Shown here one piece after another: positions 10,901 through 24,551 of a stretch of DNA of 64,000 bases; position 1 is the stretch's first letter; each line of letters starts with the position of its first letter. This stretch comes from Leidyana gryllorum EB-2025a. Its lineage: Eukaryota; Apicomplexa. Where the stretch lies: positions 186,001 to 250,000 of the forward strand of contig JBLWGC010000140.1 in the NCBI GenBank assembly GCA_048772705.1, read 5' to 3'. The notes beneath the pieces are model-generated. The model worked only from the letters and a program-made list of their open reading frames with translations. It made no database searches and was not told the DNA's origin. Made by a program: the position numbers and the translations under genes.

Positions 10901-13900
10901 TTCGAGGAGTCGCTGATGGACGACAATGACTCCAGAGTTGATTTTGGCTCGAGTGGCGACGAGGATGGAGACTATGTCGGTGGGGATGAACCCGATGATG
11001 ATGATGAGGGCCCGGGTTCGGGAGATTACAACGACTTTGAGAATGACGGCGGCTCTGACTTTGAAGCTGGTGATAACCACGAGCGGGCTTTCTATTCTCC
11101 CGCCGAAGACCCGAGTGATTTGATGCCTAAAACGGCTCCCACTGTCCCTGTGATAGACGGTCTTGAACCACCTGGGAACCGTGGCGTGCTGCCTCTTGTT
11201 GGTAATATGCTGGAGAACCGGAAGCGGAAGCGAGGGGCAGTCGTCACATCTGTACGTCCCGAGGCAGTTACGCCACGGGGACGCTCTGCTCGGCCTGCGG
11301 GCGGTGAGACGACTACCTCTATCCAGTCTGGTGGACCACCATCCACGTCTCGCAGTGTGTGGAAGAGGATGAAGGGTCTGCTGTTTTCGCGGAACGACGA
11401 CGAGGATTTGCCCCCGCTGGAACCTTCCAGATCACCGACTTTTGGATCCCCTTCGCCTTCGAAAAGCGTTCGGAGGCCTCGAAAGCGGCCACGGAGGGAC
11501 GCTCAACAGTCCCTCCAGGGCACGCGTCTCCGCGAGGCAGCTCCGGAGGAGCAGCAGGCGGCAACTCCAGAGCGTGGTGGGACCATTGACGAACAGCTGG
11601 AGCCCACCGACAGGAGAAGGGAGCGAATTGAATCCGAGACTCAGCACACAGCCGAGGCTCCGGAGGTCGTCCAGGGGGGTGATTCCTCTAACTTCTCTGG
11701 CAACGAGGTTTCTACCGGAGGCGGAGGAGGATTTGGCAACCCATCGGCTAATCCTTTAACCCAAACTACTCCTGCGGAAGGCAGTCAACCCAGTGTTGCA
11801 GCTGCTCAGGTTGCACCACCGCCGCAATCTCAAGAAAGTGTTGCTGTGCCACCCCCAGTTCCCCCTCCGAACCCAGAACACGACATGTCTGGCGCGATGG
11901 CTCCTCAACCGCCGCTGAAGAATGACATGGACGTTGATTGGTTTCCGAATGAGGCGTGTGATGCTTCCGAGATGCTCACGAAGCTTGCGGCATCGGACCC
12001 GATGGCAGTGCCAGCCGAGACGGTGCGTGTGACGCCTCCCTCGGTGGACACAACAACGGTTAGCCCGACACCGCCGGGTGCTGTCCGGGTCGCGGTCAAG
12101 GCAGCTGGGCGGGTGGAAGCGCCTGGGCCGGTGAATGTCCGAGTCAACCCTTCTCCTCCGGTTGCGAAGCGTCCGCGAAGACCGAGAGCACCGCTGTCGA
12201 CCCTGGAAGCAGCTGCGCTGACTATGACGGACCAACCGCCGCCAGTGGATAGCGACCTTCCACCATTACTCGACAATCCTCCGCGAACGAGGGCTGAGAG
12301 CAAACCGAACGCAAAAAGAGGGAGGGCCAAGGCGAGATCCAAAGGCAAAGCGGTCGGGGGCCCGCGTGGTGAAGGAACGGCAGAGACTGCACCAGTGATC
12401 TCTGCCGTTGGGTCGTCACGTCTGCCAGTGGTCTTCACGGAGGGCGGGAGTGAGAGTCTGCGACCCGTACCTTCGTCGAGGCAGCTGGATGATGACATGG
12501 GACTTGGCGAGGAGAGAGCAATGCCGGCTCCGTGGCTGACCCGACCAGCTGGAAACCGCCACGCTTTACCGACGTACGAGACGGGCGGGTATGAGTCTCC
12601 GAGATTGACACAGTTTAAGCATTCTCTGCGACGTTTCTTGAAGGCCATAACGGGTGAAGATATCTCTGTTGAGAGTGAGAAGGTGAAGGAATTAGTGTAT
12701 CGATTGGAAGAGTTGATGAGGAATATGGGTAAAACCGAAACAGTTCAGACTCTGCGACACAAAGTGTTGGTCGATCGAGAGACTTTGTTGATACGAACTT
12801 TGGCTGACGAAATAAGTGAAGCGAGTGCGGAGGAGCTTGAGGAGGGAGAGCTGGAGGAGCGTCCGGATATGATAGTGAGAGATGGAGCCCTGAGGTTTTC
12901 TGAGCGCGTATCTCCGGGCCTGCAGAGGGCAATGTTGCAATTAGTTCAGCAGACGGTGGAGTCGATTGCGGAGGCGGACGGTATACACGGCCGCTTACGA
13001 CAATTACTGAAAGTTCTGATCGGAAAGTCGTTGCAGACAACGACACCAGCGACCGCGCTGGGTGTTCTGGAAGTTTGTGTGCAGCTATTGAGCAGCAGCA
13101 GTGAGACTATTGGGGACAAATTGATTCCTGACTGCGGTAACATTGTGGGCGGGTACAGTGAGATGATTTGGCGATGTCGGCGAACTCTGGCAGATCACGA
13201 TTTCTCGCCACTCGTGATCAACTTCACTCTTCCGGCTTTGAAACATTGCCCAACTGAAGATCGTTTGAAGGCACTCTCGAGGTTTGTGATGGCCGATTGG
13301 ACCGATAAGGCTTCCGATCGACCCGAGTGTATGGATTTCGATACATCGGTTTTCCGAGAGGTTATGGTACAGCTCATGACGACGTGGCACAGTGAAGTGG
13401 AACGGTGGATCGAGCGATTGGTGTACGACACTGTCGATCAGGCACAAGCGTTGATTGCGAGATTAGGCCGCCGGGCCGCGCGAGGGCCGAACGAGTCAGC
13501 GCCCGAGTTGGTCCATGAGGAATTTCTGCGTATGCATAGCACATTGATGTGCACCATCCAATTCTTGAGTCATATTGCTTGTTCTGATGGGTACTGTTAT
13601 GCGGAACCGTTTCCGGATTTGGTGCGGAAACCGCCAACGCCTAAAGCGGATGAACTGGATGACAAATATCTCACACACTTCGGAGCTTCTCAGGCTCTGC
13701 GTATTTATCGTATCAGTGAGCGTAACGCCTCTCACCTGTGGAACTATATGGTGGACCCAATTCGTCATGGCGAGGTGCCTCCGTTTCTGGCTCGGCTGGT
13801 TGTCCAATATTTGGGCATTGCCGGATACTTTGAGCCCGGGATCAAATTCAAACATCCGTCTGAGGTACTCGACAATCTGCGGAGGGGGTTCGAACAGGCG

Positions 13901-16900
13901 CGAAAAGTTCGTCTCCAGACGGAACGGGCGGCGGCTGAGGAAGGCGTGGCTCTCGTTGCTCAGGGTGGAGACACTGCGGCTGCTGACGAGGAGGCAGATG
14001 CCCCCGCAGAGGAGGGTGGCAGTAAGACCGCCCGCCCTGCAGTGTTCGAGCCGAGTTCCGAGTTGAGGAAGGAGATTCGGGAGCAGATCGACACCATTCA
14101 ATCGGAGATGGCGGACAGTTATGGCGATATGTTGGGACGAGTAGTGTCTGCAGACGCTGTGAAAGCAGCGGCCAATCAAACTGAAGAATTATTCTGGAAT
14201 CAAGTTCACCAGTTTGTGACTGAGAGTCGCAGCTCTGAGTACTTTGCCGATCAGCAGTTGGCGTATATTACACATCTTACGACAACAGCTTTGGATCAGT
14301 TGGCCGCATTCTCGATGATTGAGACTCACGGCCGGTCTAAGAATCCACGGGAGCGAGCCCTTATGCGGGCTCGATGGCACAGATCAAACCATCCCGAATG
14401 GCGCGATATCCCAGTGACCGACGCCGAGGTGTTGGCTGAGTTCGACGGGGGCGAGAATGGCTCGGACGGTTATGGGGAAACAAAGATCACCGATATTGAT
14501 ATCGATTTGTTGCGAGCGGTCCGGTTGGGCAATGCGGACAAGAGGAGACTGGGATTGGTGGGCGAGACGGGTCCAAACTTTTCCTCGGGTAAAGGATTCG
14601 GTCCAAAGAAAGCCGCGAAAGCAGCGCAAGCGGCCCCGCCGGCGTCTAAAGCCGGTGCCGCTCCAGACGGTGTCGCCAAGACTGCCGATGCTCCTCCGAG
14701 TCCTCGTACGGAAAAGATGACCAGAGTGGCCCACTGGGCCAACCCTGTGGGTGCCAAAATGAAACTATATCACAGTACTGTGGATGTCAAGAGCGGCAAA
14801 GACGGCAAGAAGCCGTCAAAGCGTTTGGGTCGAGGAGACGTGATGGTTAAAACCTACGGACCGAAAGCGGGCACAGAGGATAAGGAGGGCGATCAGGATA
14901 AGGAGTTTGAGACTTTCACATCTATCCGAGGGATGAAAGAAGACGGACTGAGCGACGATGACTCGGATACCGGAGAAGCCCAGTTGGAATGCGAAGCGGG
15001 TGAGGGAGGCCGGAAACCCGCGAAGAAGCGCGGAGCTAAAGGAAGAAAGTCGAAAGACGTCGACGCTGACGACGAAGAGGACGACGAGAAGGATGATGAA
15101 GCCGACGACGACAGCGAAGAGGAAGAAGTAGAGAAGATGCCAAAGAACGCAGGGCCGTCGAGTCGCTTATTTGACCCCAGGAGGCCCCGGAAATGGGCAT
15201 CCGTTCAGAAACCGCCGCTTTCTCCCACATCGAGACTGGCAGCATATTTCAGAGGACCGAGTTTCGCTGAGATAATGGCCAAAGTACGGAACCCCCCACC
15301 ATCGATCGAAGGGTTGAGATTCATTCAAGCCAACGACAATATCACTGGATGGGTCAGTGATGATCAATTCAATCACGTGGTGGACGACGAGGACAGTGGG
15401 GACCTGGAGACGGAGAAGTTTTGGGTTGTGTTTGGGCAGAGGATCGAGAAACTGTGTTTGGCCATAGCTCGCCGATGGTACCATCCCGAGTTTACGACAA
15501 ATTCTCACTATGAATTCCAAGATTTCCTGACCCTCCGTGGAGGGCGACTTCGCATAGAACTGCCCTTCTTCCAGTTGTCCAAGGCGGTGCAGGCGTTCCG
15601 GAACCGTCTCTGCAAACACTATTGCAGAGAAGGGACTGTGACGGCTGCTGGCCCGAGATTTATCGAAGAACTTCAGTTCTACGCCAACAATTATGTGGAC
15701 GGCAGAATTGAACAGCACATAATCAGTGCGATGCACTCGGCTATGAATGCTCAGTGGAGGGAGCTCGACCCACACACCAAATATCTCTGGGGCTGCGACA
15801 TTGCCCGAACCAAAGAAACCGACGCTATGTACGACGATAACTATGCGAGTGGCTCCGTCTACCCGCCTGGGGCGAATAAGGGCGCGAAAAAGCACTCCGA
15901 GCATCGGCACATCCATCTGGCCGCTCGTTGGCTCTGGAGGGCTCTGAGAACGGGGAAAGACCCCGGACCGCTCGAGACACTGGTGATGTGGCCAGATGGA
16001 ATCCAAGTGCCCCGAAAGAAACAGCTGCGGCGAGAGGCCGCTGATGGGGAGCTCGGGCGACTCATTACCCCACAGTACCTCGAAAAACACAAATATATCG
16101 CTGACCTGAAAGCTGAGGGACGGACGAGCGCATACTTTGAACACGCTGATATCGCCTTGAAACGGCATTTGGCGAGACGCCAATGGACACGACGCGCACT
16201 TTTGGCCGCTCTCAATTGGGCGTACAGAAGCCGTCGCTCTCAGGAGGAGGCCGACACTGAGTGTCCGACACCAATCATTCTTCAAGACTTTCACATACCC
16301 AACAATGTGCTCAACGCAAAGGTGCCCAGAGCCACGCGGCGTTATCGTCCAAAGGACCACCTGGCGATTCCCGAAGATCGCGCTCTGTACGGATACCGAT
16401 CGGACAATGGATATGACAGCGAGGCTCCCCAAGTGCGGCCGTCCCTCCGACTCAAAAGAGCGCGAAGTGCCCCAATGCTCGAGAAAGTCAGGAAACGTCG
16501 TCTTCTGATTCAAGGCGCTATTGAGCTCTACGGCGGAGAAGGGCCGAACCGCCGCACTCGCAGGCGAAGGAAACCAAAGGCCAAAGCAAAGGCGGCAGCG
16601 GCTAAGGCCACGGCAGCGGCTGAGCCCACAGCGGCAAAGGCCACAACGGCAAAGGTCACAACGGCAGCACCTAAGGCTGGAGTGAGCTCAGTGAGGCCGG
16701 GACCTCCCCCTGCGAAGGCGGGTTCGAGGCCTCGGATCAAAATACAGTCACCGAAATCGCGTTTAAAGGTGACGACTCAACTGCTGGCGGAAATGGAAGG
16801 CGCGCGTATTTGGCACAAAGACAGATTCGGAACTCTCAGACAATTCCACGTTGAGAGTTCCGCCACTCGTCGCTTCGACGACGGAGACAGGAAGGAGATG

Positions 16901-19900
16901 GCTGCTGATTGGCTGCTGAAATTCCTCACACTCAGTCCGGAGGAACGACGCGTGTGGATGGACCCTAATGCACCGAGAATGAGTGTAGACTCCCTTAACC
17001 CCCTCTGGACTGAGATGCTGTGCCACGAGATGGGTCAGGCCTCAGGGCCGCCCGGTTCTTGGACCTTTGTGAATGAATATGCGCTCAAGAGGAATCCGCG
17101 GATACAGTGGTTGGCTGCCCGTTGGAGGCCCAAAGTACTCTACCGTCCGAAATACCTCGTGGAGTTGGAGGATAGCGATGAAGAGGAGTTTCAGCATTTG
17201 CGATGGCCGAAGCAGCGGGGCCCGGAAGCGGATGTCGTTCGGATCACCGACACCGCGAGTTGTACAGGACGAATTCAAGGGTCGGGACGGCGGCGAGACG
17301 CTCGCGATCCGCGGCCAGTTCATTTTGATCGATGGCTGGTCCACTTCAAAGGGGAGACCATCCCGGATCCCCCGCCGGACATGAGATTGCTCAAACGATT
17401 GTATTCATCGGCGAAGAGACGGCAGTGCTGGTACAGTTGGGCTCGAACCCGAGTGACTACACTCAAAATACGCGAGGAAATGGTCGCTCGGCTCCTCTTG
17501 TCAACTTGGAGAAACTATGTGGTCAACCGATCGTGCGATGATCTCGACTCCATACTCCACCAATACGGCTTCCGGTGCGACATGCAGCCCTGGAGTGAGC
17601 CACCCAACAACAGACCAGACCCATCTCCATCGACTCGGAAGGGAAGAAGTCTCACCAGCTGGGAATTGGCCAAAGCGTGTATGGAGAGGAGCATCGAATG
17701 GGGCCGAACCGCCCTTGAGCAGGGCGTCACTTACTCTGAGACTCAGAGACAGTCTTTCGACGGTGAGGACTCAAGCCAACTGGTCGAAACCACACAGAGA
17801 AGGTGGGGCCAGATTGACTTCTTCTCCTTGCCGCCTCCCTACAAAACTGCAACCAAAGCACAAGTGGCAACGAGGATCAAAGCTGTCTCCGCAGTGCCCA
17901 AATATCAATCCTCCTTTGCCTCAAAGGCGGGACCGCTCCGCGGAGGCGCTCGCGGCCCCGCAAAGAAGGATCCCACACCTCGAGCCAAAGCCGTACCCAA
18001 ATCTCCCACTGCACCTCCCGCCCGCAAAGCCCCAAAAGCTTCTCCCGCACAACTCGCCATAACGGCCTCTCCCGTTCGAACACGTCACATGCGTACCCGT
18101 CTCCAAGTCGCCGTCCAAGATTCACCCCCGTGTCCTAAGCTTCCGGTCCGACTGGCCGAGCCGCCAACTGAAACCATCCCGCCGCCCGACACACGCACAG
18201 ACCCTCCCGCTGCCAGAGAAACCCCCCCCTCCACTGACACGCCGTCGGAGAAGGCCACGCGGGCCGCCAGACGACCTCAAAAGCGAACAGCGACCCCAAC
18301 TGACACTCAAACTGCGACACAAGAAGCACCCCAAGCCGAGAAAGCAGCCGCAGTCCGAGCCAAAGACAGAGCCGCCGCTCGCGCCCGAGCCCGAGTGGAA
18401 GCCCAACAGCCGAAACAAGTTGAAATCCAACCTGAAACACACACAGCCCCAATGGACAGCCGCACAATGCGACGCAGAAACCGGGACGCCGTCAGAGCTG
18501 CTGCTGAAGTGAATCACTCTCATAACGTGCCAACTGAACCGCAGACGACCGCCTCCGTTCCCAATCCACCAGCACTCCCGTCTGACACAACAGCTCCGGC
18601 TGAGGTCTCAGCTGAGCAACAAACGGAGGCCGCACCTCACTCGCGACCAGCGGTCCCCGCAGCGAAGATTCCGACAGAGACGCGACCCGCGGCCCCAGCG
18701 ACGATTCCCACCGAGACGCGTCCAACAGCCCCCGCAGGGAAGGCTCCGACAGAGACGCGACCCGCGGCCCCAGCGACGATTCCCACCGAGACGCGTCCAA
18801 CAGCCCCCGCAGGGAAGGCTCCGACAGAGACGCGACCAGCGGCCCCCGCAGCGAAGATTCCCACCGAGACGCGACCAGCGGCCCCCGCAGGGAAGGCTCC
18901 GACAGAGACGCGACCCGCGGCCCCCGCAGCGAAGATTCCCACCGAGACGCGTCCAACAGCCCCCGCAGGGAAGGCTCCGACAGAGACGCGACCAGCGGCC
19001 CCAGCGACGATTCCCACCGAGACGCGACCAGCGGCCCCCGCAGGGAAGGCTCCGACAGAGACGCGACCCGCGGCCCCAGCGACGATTCCCACCGAGACGC
19101 GTCCAACAGCCCCCGCAGGGAAGGCTCCGACAGAGACGCGACCAGCGGCCCCCGCAGCGAAGATTCCCACCGAGACGCGACCAGCGGCCCCCGCAGGGAA
19201 GGCTCCGACAGAGACGCGACCCGCGGCCCCAGCGACGATTCCCACCGAGACGCGTCCAACAGCCCCCGCAGGGAAGGCTCCGACAGAGACGCGACCCGCG
19301 GCCCCCGCAGCGAAGATTCCCACCGAGACGCGACCAGCGGCCCCCGCAGCGAAGATTCCCACCGAGACGCGACCAGCGGCCCCTGCAGCGAAGGCTCCGA
19401 CAGAGACGCGACCAGCGGCTCCGACTCAGACACAAACATTACCCACTTACTCGCGTTCAGCGGCCCCGGCAGCGAAGATTCCCTCCAAGACGCGACCCGC
19501 GGCTCCGACTGAGACACAAAGATTACCCACCGAGACGCGACCCGCGGCCCCCGCAGCGAAGATTCCCACCGAGACGCGACCAGCGGCCCCCGCAGGGAAG
19601 ATTCCCACCGAGACGCGACCAGCGGCCCCCGCAGCGAAGATTCCCACCGAGACGCGACCAGCGGCCCCCGCAGCGAAGGCTCCGACAGAGACGCGACCAG
19701 CGGCTCCGACTCAGACACAAACATTACCCACTTACTCGCGTTCAGCGGCCCCGGCAGCGAAGATTCCCTCCAAGACGCGACCCGCGGCTCCGACTGAGAC
19801 ACAAAGATTACCCACCGAGACGCGACCTGCGGCCCCGGCAGCGAAGATTCCCTCTAAGACGCGACCAGCGGCCCCGGCAGCGAAGATTCCCACTGAGACG

Positions 19901-22900
19901 CGAGCAGCACAGAATGGACCCAACGGTCAAGTCGAGACACCAGAGCCCATTTTGCACAAAGCTCGGCCTGACACTCTCACTGTGATCCAACCTGACACCG
20001 AGACTGACACTCAAGTGGGGTCTTCAGAGCCGCCTGCCACAGGAGGCAGCAGTGAGGTGCCGTCCGGGCCGCCTCCTCCTCCCGCGGGAGACCCGCTGCC
20101 ACCTCTGGAAGGCGCGGCGGTTGCCGATGAGACGATGGAGCCGCCTGATTTGAGGGTGTCGTTGGACCAGTTGGCGTGGGATGAGTTTGAGATGGAAGAA
20201 GAGGAGAGTGTGCCGCGAGAGCCTCGTCGGAAATCGATTCCACATCCGTTGTTCCCGGGTCGAACGGAGGGATGTCCGGTGGTCGGTAATCGACCCCGAA
20301 TAGTCCCTCTGGGCGCCGTAGAGGACTTTATGATGGGAGATGGTGACATTTCGGGTGTGCTTGCGTCCATTGGAGAGTACGACTTTGTTAATCGGCCGAG
20401 TCTGGTTGGCGACGAGTCACCGCCGGCGTTCTCACCGCCGGGGCCCGTTCCACTGCCGACCAAACTTTTGGGGACAGTTGAGGAGAGTAACACACCGGTG
20501 TCGGCCATACAGAGCCCCCAACGCATGGCCCCCATCCGAGTGGCCCCTGCTGAGTTTGAGGCGGCGGTTAAGACAACGTACCCGAGTCGACAAACAGATG
20601 AGTCGCCCCCGAAGATAGTTCCACAGCCGAGTGCGCCCCCGTCTAACGAGTGGCCATCGCCGTCGAGCATAAGCGTCGAGTCTGACTGGGTCGAGACCCC
20701 TCTGAACAGACTGCGAAAGAATGTGCCGTCTGAGCTTCGCCCAGTGCCGAGGATGCCTCCAATGCCACGAGACACAGCCGGCAAGCGGCTGGCAGATTGG
20801 GTGAAGCCCCCCTCGGAGACGTTGGTGGAGACACTGGGAGCTGCGGAGACGCAGGCCGGTGCGGAGACAATGAGAGCTGAGGACACTCAGCCAGCCGAGG
20901 AGGGTCAGGCAAAGGTGAGTTGGGGTGCGGTGATGTCTGAAAGTGGGCGTGGTGGTGTCGTCTGTCGCTCGGTGACAATTTCATTGCAGGCGGCGGCGGG
21001 TCCATGGTATCACGAAGGTGTGATGGAGATGTCTCGTTTTGGCGAGCATTTGAGTATGCAAGTTCCAAAGTATCGAATGCAAGTGTCCTCGGGAGTAGTA
21101 ACGGCCATCAGCAAGCGTAATGCGAACTTGTACGCGGTTCGCGACACGGGTGTGGACATGCCCGACCCCGAGTTGGGCGTAGCAGAAGAAGAGATGATGG
21201 AAGAAGGCAAAGGGGGTGGTGAAGCTGACCCGGTTCAGGAGTTGGAGAGCAAGGCGGCAATGTACGACAATTGGGCCAAAGTGGATCCGGACACAGCCCA
21301 CTCGTCGTTCAATCACTTCATGTCAGAGATTAAAAGGGATGGAATGCCCCGACCCCATCGAACACGTCAAGCAGCCCTGCCGGACCCCAACTATGAAGCC
21401 TTGTTAGAGCTTCTCAAGTTTGTTCCAGACGGCACGTCCCCAGCTGAGGTGTTGGACTTGCTGCACAAACACTTTGAGCGACATTGGCGCGAAGGGACTC
21501 CCCCCATTATACTGACTGAGGAGGAGGAGAGACTGCAGAAGTTCGGTAAACAGGCCGCCCGGATGGGCAAAAACGTAAACGTGGTGCTGGTGAAAGTCGG
21601 GGGCGTTGAGGTCCCCATGTTGGAACACGGTGGCAAGAACACAGCGAATCAGCGTGTATATAAACCCGACCCGGCGTGGTGCTCCTGGAGTGACGACGAA
21701 GATTGGCCCAAAGGCTGTCCAGAGGCCGATCCAGTGAGGGCAGCCATTCTGCGAAAAACCTACGGCGCCCACCGCGGACACCCACTGCGTAAGACGTGGC
21801 AGCCTCCACCTAAGGGGTACAAGAGCCCGCCGACGCCAGAGAATGAGAAGGGGGGTTCGACGAACAAGGCGGCTAATATCCCTCCTTTCCCGAATGGGGG
21901 TCGTAACACTTCCGAGTCGTCGGACGGCACTCCCAGGCCCCCTCGAGGCCCTAATTCTGGAAAGCGGTCTGCCCCGACAAACCGACCCTCGCGGAAGAAT
22001 CCTTTCAATGATGGAACTTGGTATCCCCCTGTGGTGCACAAAGAGTTGGCCCGCGAGATAGTGATGGCGGGGCCCGAGGGATTGGATCGTTTGGCTCAAT
22101 TGTTTGACGAGCCCGCAGACCCGGTGCCCAGGCCTTACCAGCCAGCTGCCCACCCGTCTGTGTTCACACTGGTCAACAAGATTGATCGAAACGTAATGCA
22201 GGTCTACGAAACACTGACGTCGGCCGACAAGAAAAAGTCTCGGGGCCGTCCCGGAGCTGCGCACAAATTGGCAGATCTGATGGTGGATTATGTGAGGAGA
22301 GATCCGGATTTGAAAGACGTCTTTTCAAAGTTGGCCAAGGAAACGGCAGAAACCGGTCAGCTGTCGCTCCAAAGCAAACAGGACGCCGCGATCAAAATGT
22401 TTGACGCCTGGTATCAACTGACGTCGATGAAATATGGCGACTTTATGAACGCCACATTCCGTGCAAAGATCGGCAAACCGGAAACCACTGATCTGAGTAT
22501 CTTGGGACCTCTATTGAAAGGTCGAGCCAAAGTCGCCTCCAAGTCTGTGAGCACCAATCCTTCACTGTCGTTGCGCGTACCAAATCAGCGGAAAGCCGCG
22601 ACTGCCGCCCAACCCAAGAAGACGTCTACCGGTATCCGACGAAAACATGTCCCGAAAGCTGGGGCGGCTGCTGACATCAAAGTCGATCCACTGGCGGGAC
22701 TCAGTCCGTTGGAGAGGGCATATTATCGACAGTATGAAGCGTACACTAAAGTGGTGACGGCCATTCGAGACCGCGACATCCGCTTAGAGCTCATTCCAGA
22801 TAACTACCCCGAAGCCGAAGGTGCACCGCGAGACAGGTCGAAGCGGCCTGCCCCGCCCACAATGTCGTGGCAGGAATACATTCACGCGAAATCGGTCGCC

Positions 22901-24523
22901 CTCAACACCATTAACTATTTGCGGAATAAGGCAGAGACAGTGCACCAATATGAGGTCCCCAAGAAGGTCGACCAGTGGAAGGGCATCCAAGCACTCAAAA
23001 ACCCCCCTCCCGACAAGGGGAAAGAAAAGCAACAGAAAGAAAGGCAACAGGAGGCACCACAGGAGGATAAACTGAAGATTGATCCTTCGCTGGTGGTCAC
23101 ATGTTGGGTCAATGAGATACTGTCCTATCTGGTCGTACTGATACGCACAGCCTTCCAACTGGAATTGGAGTATTTCGCGCGCATCGAGGAGAGTGTGCAG
23201 GGCCAACACACCAGTCTCGGATTGGAGGCCGAACGTCGAGTGTTCAAGAGCGATGAGCCCGTCGAGTGGTTCCACGCGGGAGGCCTGCCTGTCAGCTTCA
23301 TGAGAAGAACCAAAAGCGCACTGTGTCCTCCCCGAGGAGCCATGGAATGTCTAAGTGCAGACGGGTGCGTAACGGGACGCGTCCTGCCGGCGCTCTTTAG
23401 ACTCCTCCACGTCCGGAAGAATGTCGTATGCACCGGATACCACAGGTCGGAGCTCAAACGAATGCAACCAAAGTCCCTCACCCTCCAGAACTACGACGAA
23501 TGGCTGGATGAGAACGTTTACGATATGATTTGGTCGTCCCAGTTTGGCCTATGGTGGCTCAACTTGGCTCCTCTGCGCCACGTCCAGGGACTCATGATTT
23601 GGGAGAAAATGCTGAGAGAGAACTGCAAGCCGGCTGGGCCCTCGAAACAATCGGGACACCTCGTCATGTCCAAGAACGGCCCCGCCCTACCCAAACGGAA
23701 AGTCGCGGCCTACAAAGCATGGAAAGTCAGTCTGGGATTCCCATACACCTACGAGACAGAGTTGGGAATGACCTGCGACTCGGTCCTAAGCAAACGGCTA
23801 CAGGCGTCCCGCGTGAGCGAAATTCGCACACTCCTGTCTATGGGAATGAATGAGATCAATCAACATCTCCCGGTCAAAGAGAAGTTGAAAGAAATGGACA
23901 CTTACTTTGAGGCAGTGCAAAGGGACGACGAGGCCGTGGTGGGCTCGATGATTGTCGACGCTGTCAGGCGCAATGCCGTAGACAGCCAGTCAGGACTGCC
24001 CAACTACAGCGAAGATCTGCCCTGCTTCCAGAACGGCGTATTCAGATACCCCCCCATCCTCCTACCTCGGCTGGGGTACGGCCGCTACAACTTCTCTGGC
24101 ACCGGCCACAGATCAGCCAGTGGGAGGTACTGGGCTTCCAAACAGCCACCCAAGCCCACGGACGCTGACGCAAACGCTGACGCAAACGCGGACGCAAACG
24201 CTGCCGCGGGTGAGAGGAACGCTACCGCGGGTGTCCCCACGGCTCCCCCTCCCGCGGGTGTCGATAACGCTACCGCCGAGGGTGTCGAAAATGCAACGGA
24301 CGCTGACGACGCGGACCCTGAAGACGCGGACTCTGAAGACGCGGACGCTGACGACGAAGAGGAGGGCCCAGTAGACTACAGTCTTCAAGGATTGGTGAGC
24401 GGTTTGTTACACGCGCCATGGCAAATGGACGGGCGAAGCGCCAATCTCGTTGAGGCCAGATCATCGTTTGCAAAGACAGTTGAGCAGTATATGACTTTTC
24501 ATACATCGCAGTATGGGAGGTGA
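7979..24523 (+). CDS. Giant lineage-specific protein, 5,411 aa, six exons
   Basis: Exons: 7979-8576, 8627-9691, 9741-9860, 9907-10287, 10377-20914, 20990-24523. Five GT-AG introns (50, 49, 46, 89, 75 nt) keep phase and sum to 5,412 codons including stop. I recognise no catalytic domain. Visible layout: helical N-terminus (1-150); Pro-rich and acidic disorder (200-1,450) with Arg/Lys-rich clusters such as RPRKRPRRD; a helical block (about 1,460-2,130); an acidic-basic linker (2,180-2,320); a second globular block rich in Trp/Tyr/His (2,330-2,770); an Ala/Lys histone-H1-like stretch (2,780-2,830); a third globular block (2,850-3,130); Pro/Ala-rich sequence and the PTETRP repeat array (about 3,480-3,900); more disorder; and a globular C-terminal region (about 4,220-5,300) ending in an Asp/Ala tail. 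No signal peptide or membrane helix is apparent, and the basic clusters suggest a nuclear protein (inference). Intron 20915-20989 is in frame and open, so a form 25 residues longer is possible. Confidence 0.75.
18650..19915 (+). repeat. Coding minisatellite: PTETRPAAPA repeat array
   Basis: About 30 imperfect copies of a 12-14-codon unit with core P-T-E-T-R-P-A-A-P-A and spacer variants GKA, AKI, TI or AKA. Two-unit combinations alternate with a period near 75 nt (GKAPTETRP then TIPTETRP). A larger block ending in PTYSRSAAPAAKIPSKTRP (about 19438-19495) recurs almost unchanged about 300 nt later (about 19738-19795), showing segmental duplication on top of unit duplication. The array stays in frame inside the giant gene. 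DNA identity between copies is very high, so expansion is recent or homogenisation is ongoing. Confidence 0.9.
24160..24360 (+). repeat. Asp/Ala/Asn-rich coding repeat (DADANADANADANA)
   Basis: Tandem 12-nt units (gacgctgacgca-like) followed by degenerate threefold repeats encode an acidic tail in the last ~120 residues of the giant protein. Simple coding repeat. Confidence 0.75.
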
Positions 24524-24551
24524 AAGTTAGTATAAAGAGAAAAAGGGGAGA

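Noticed and set aside
18492-19802. Long minus-strand open frames (up to 436 codons) opposite the repeat array
   Set aside because: They exist only because the repeat unit lacks stops in several frames. The plus-strand frame continues 4,700 codons on both sides.
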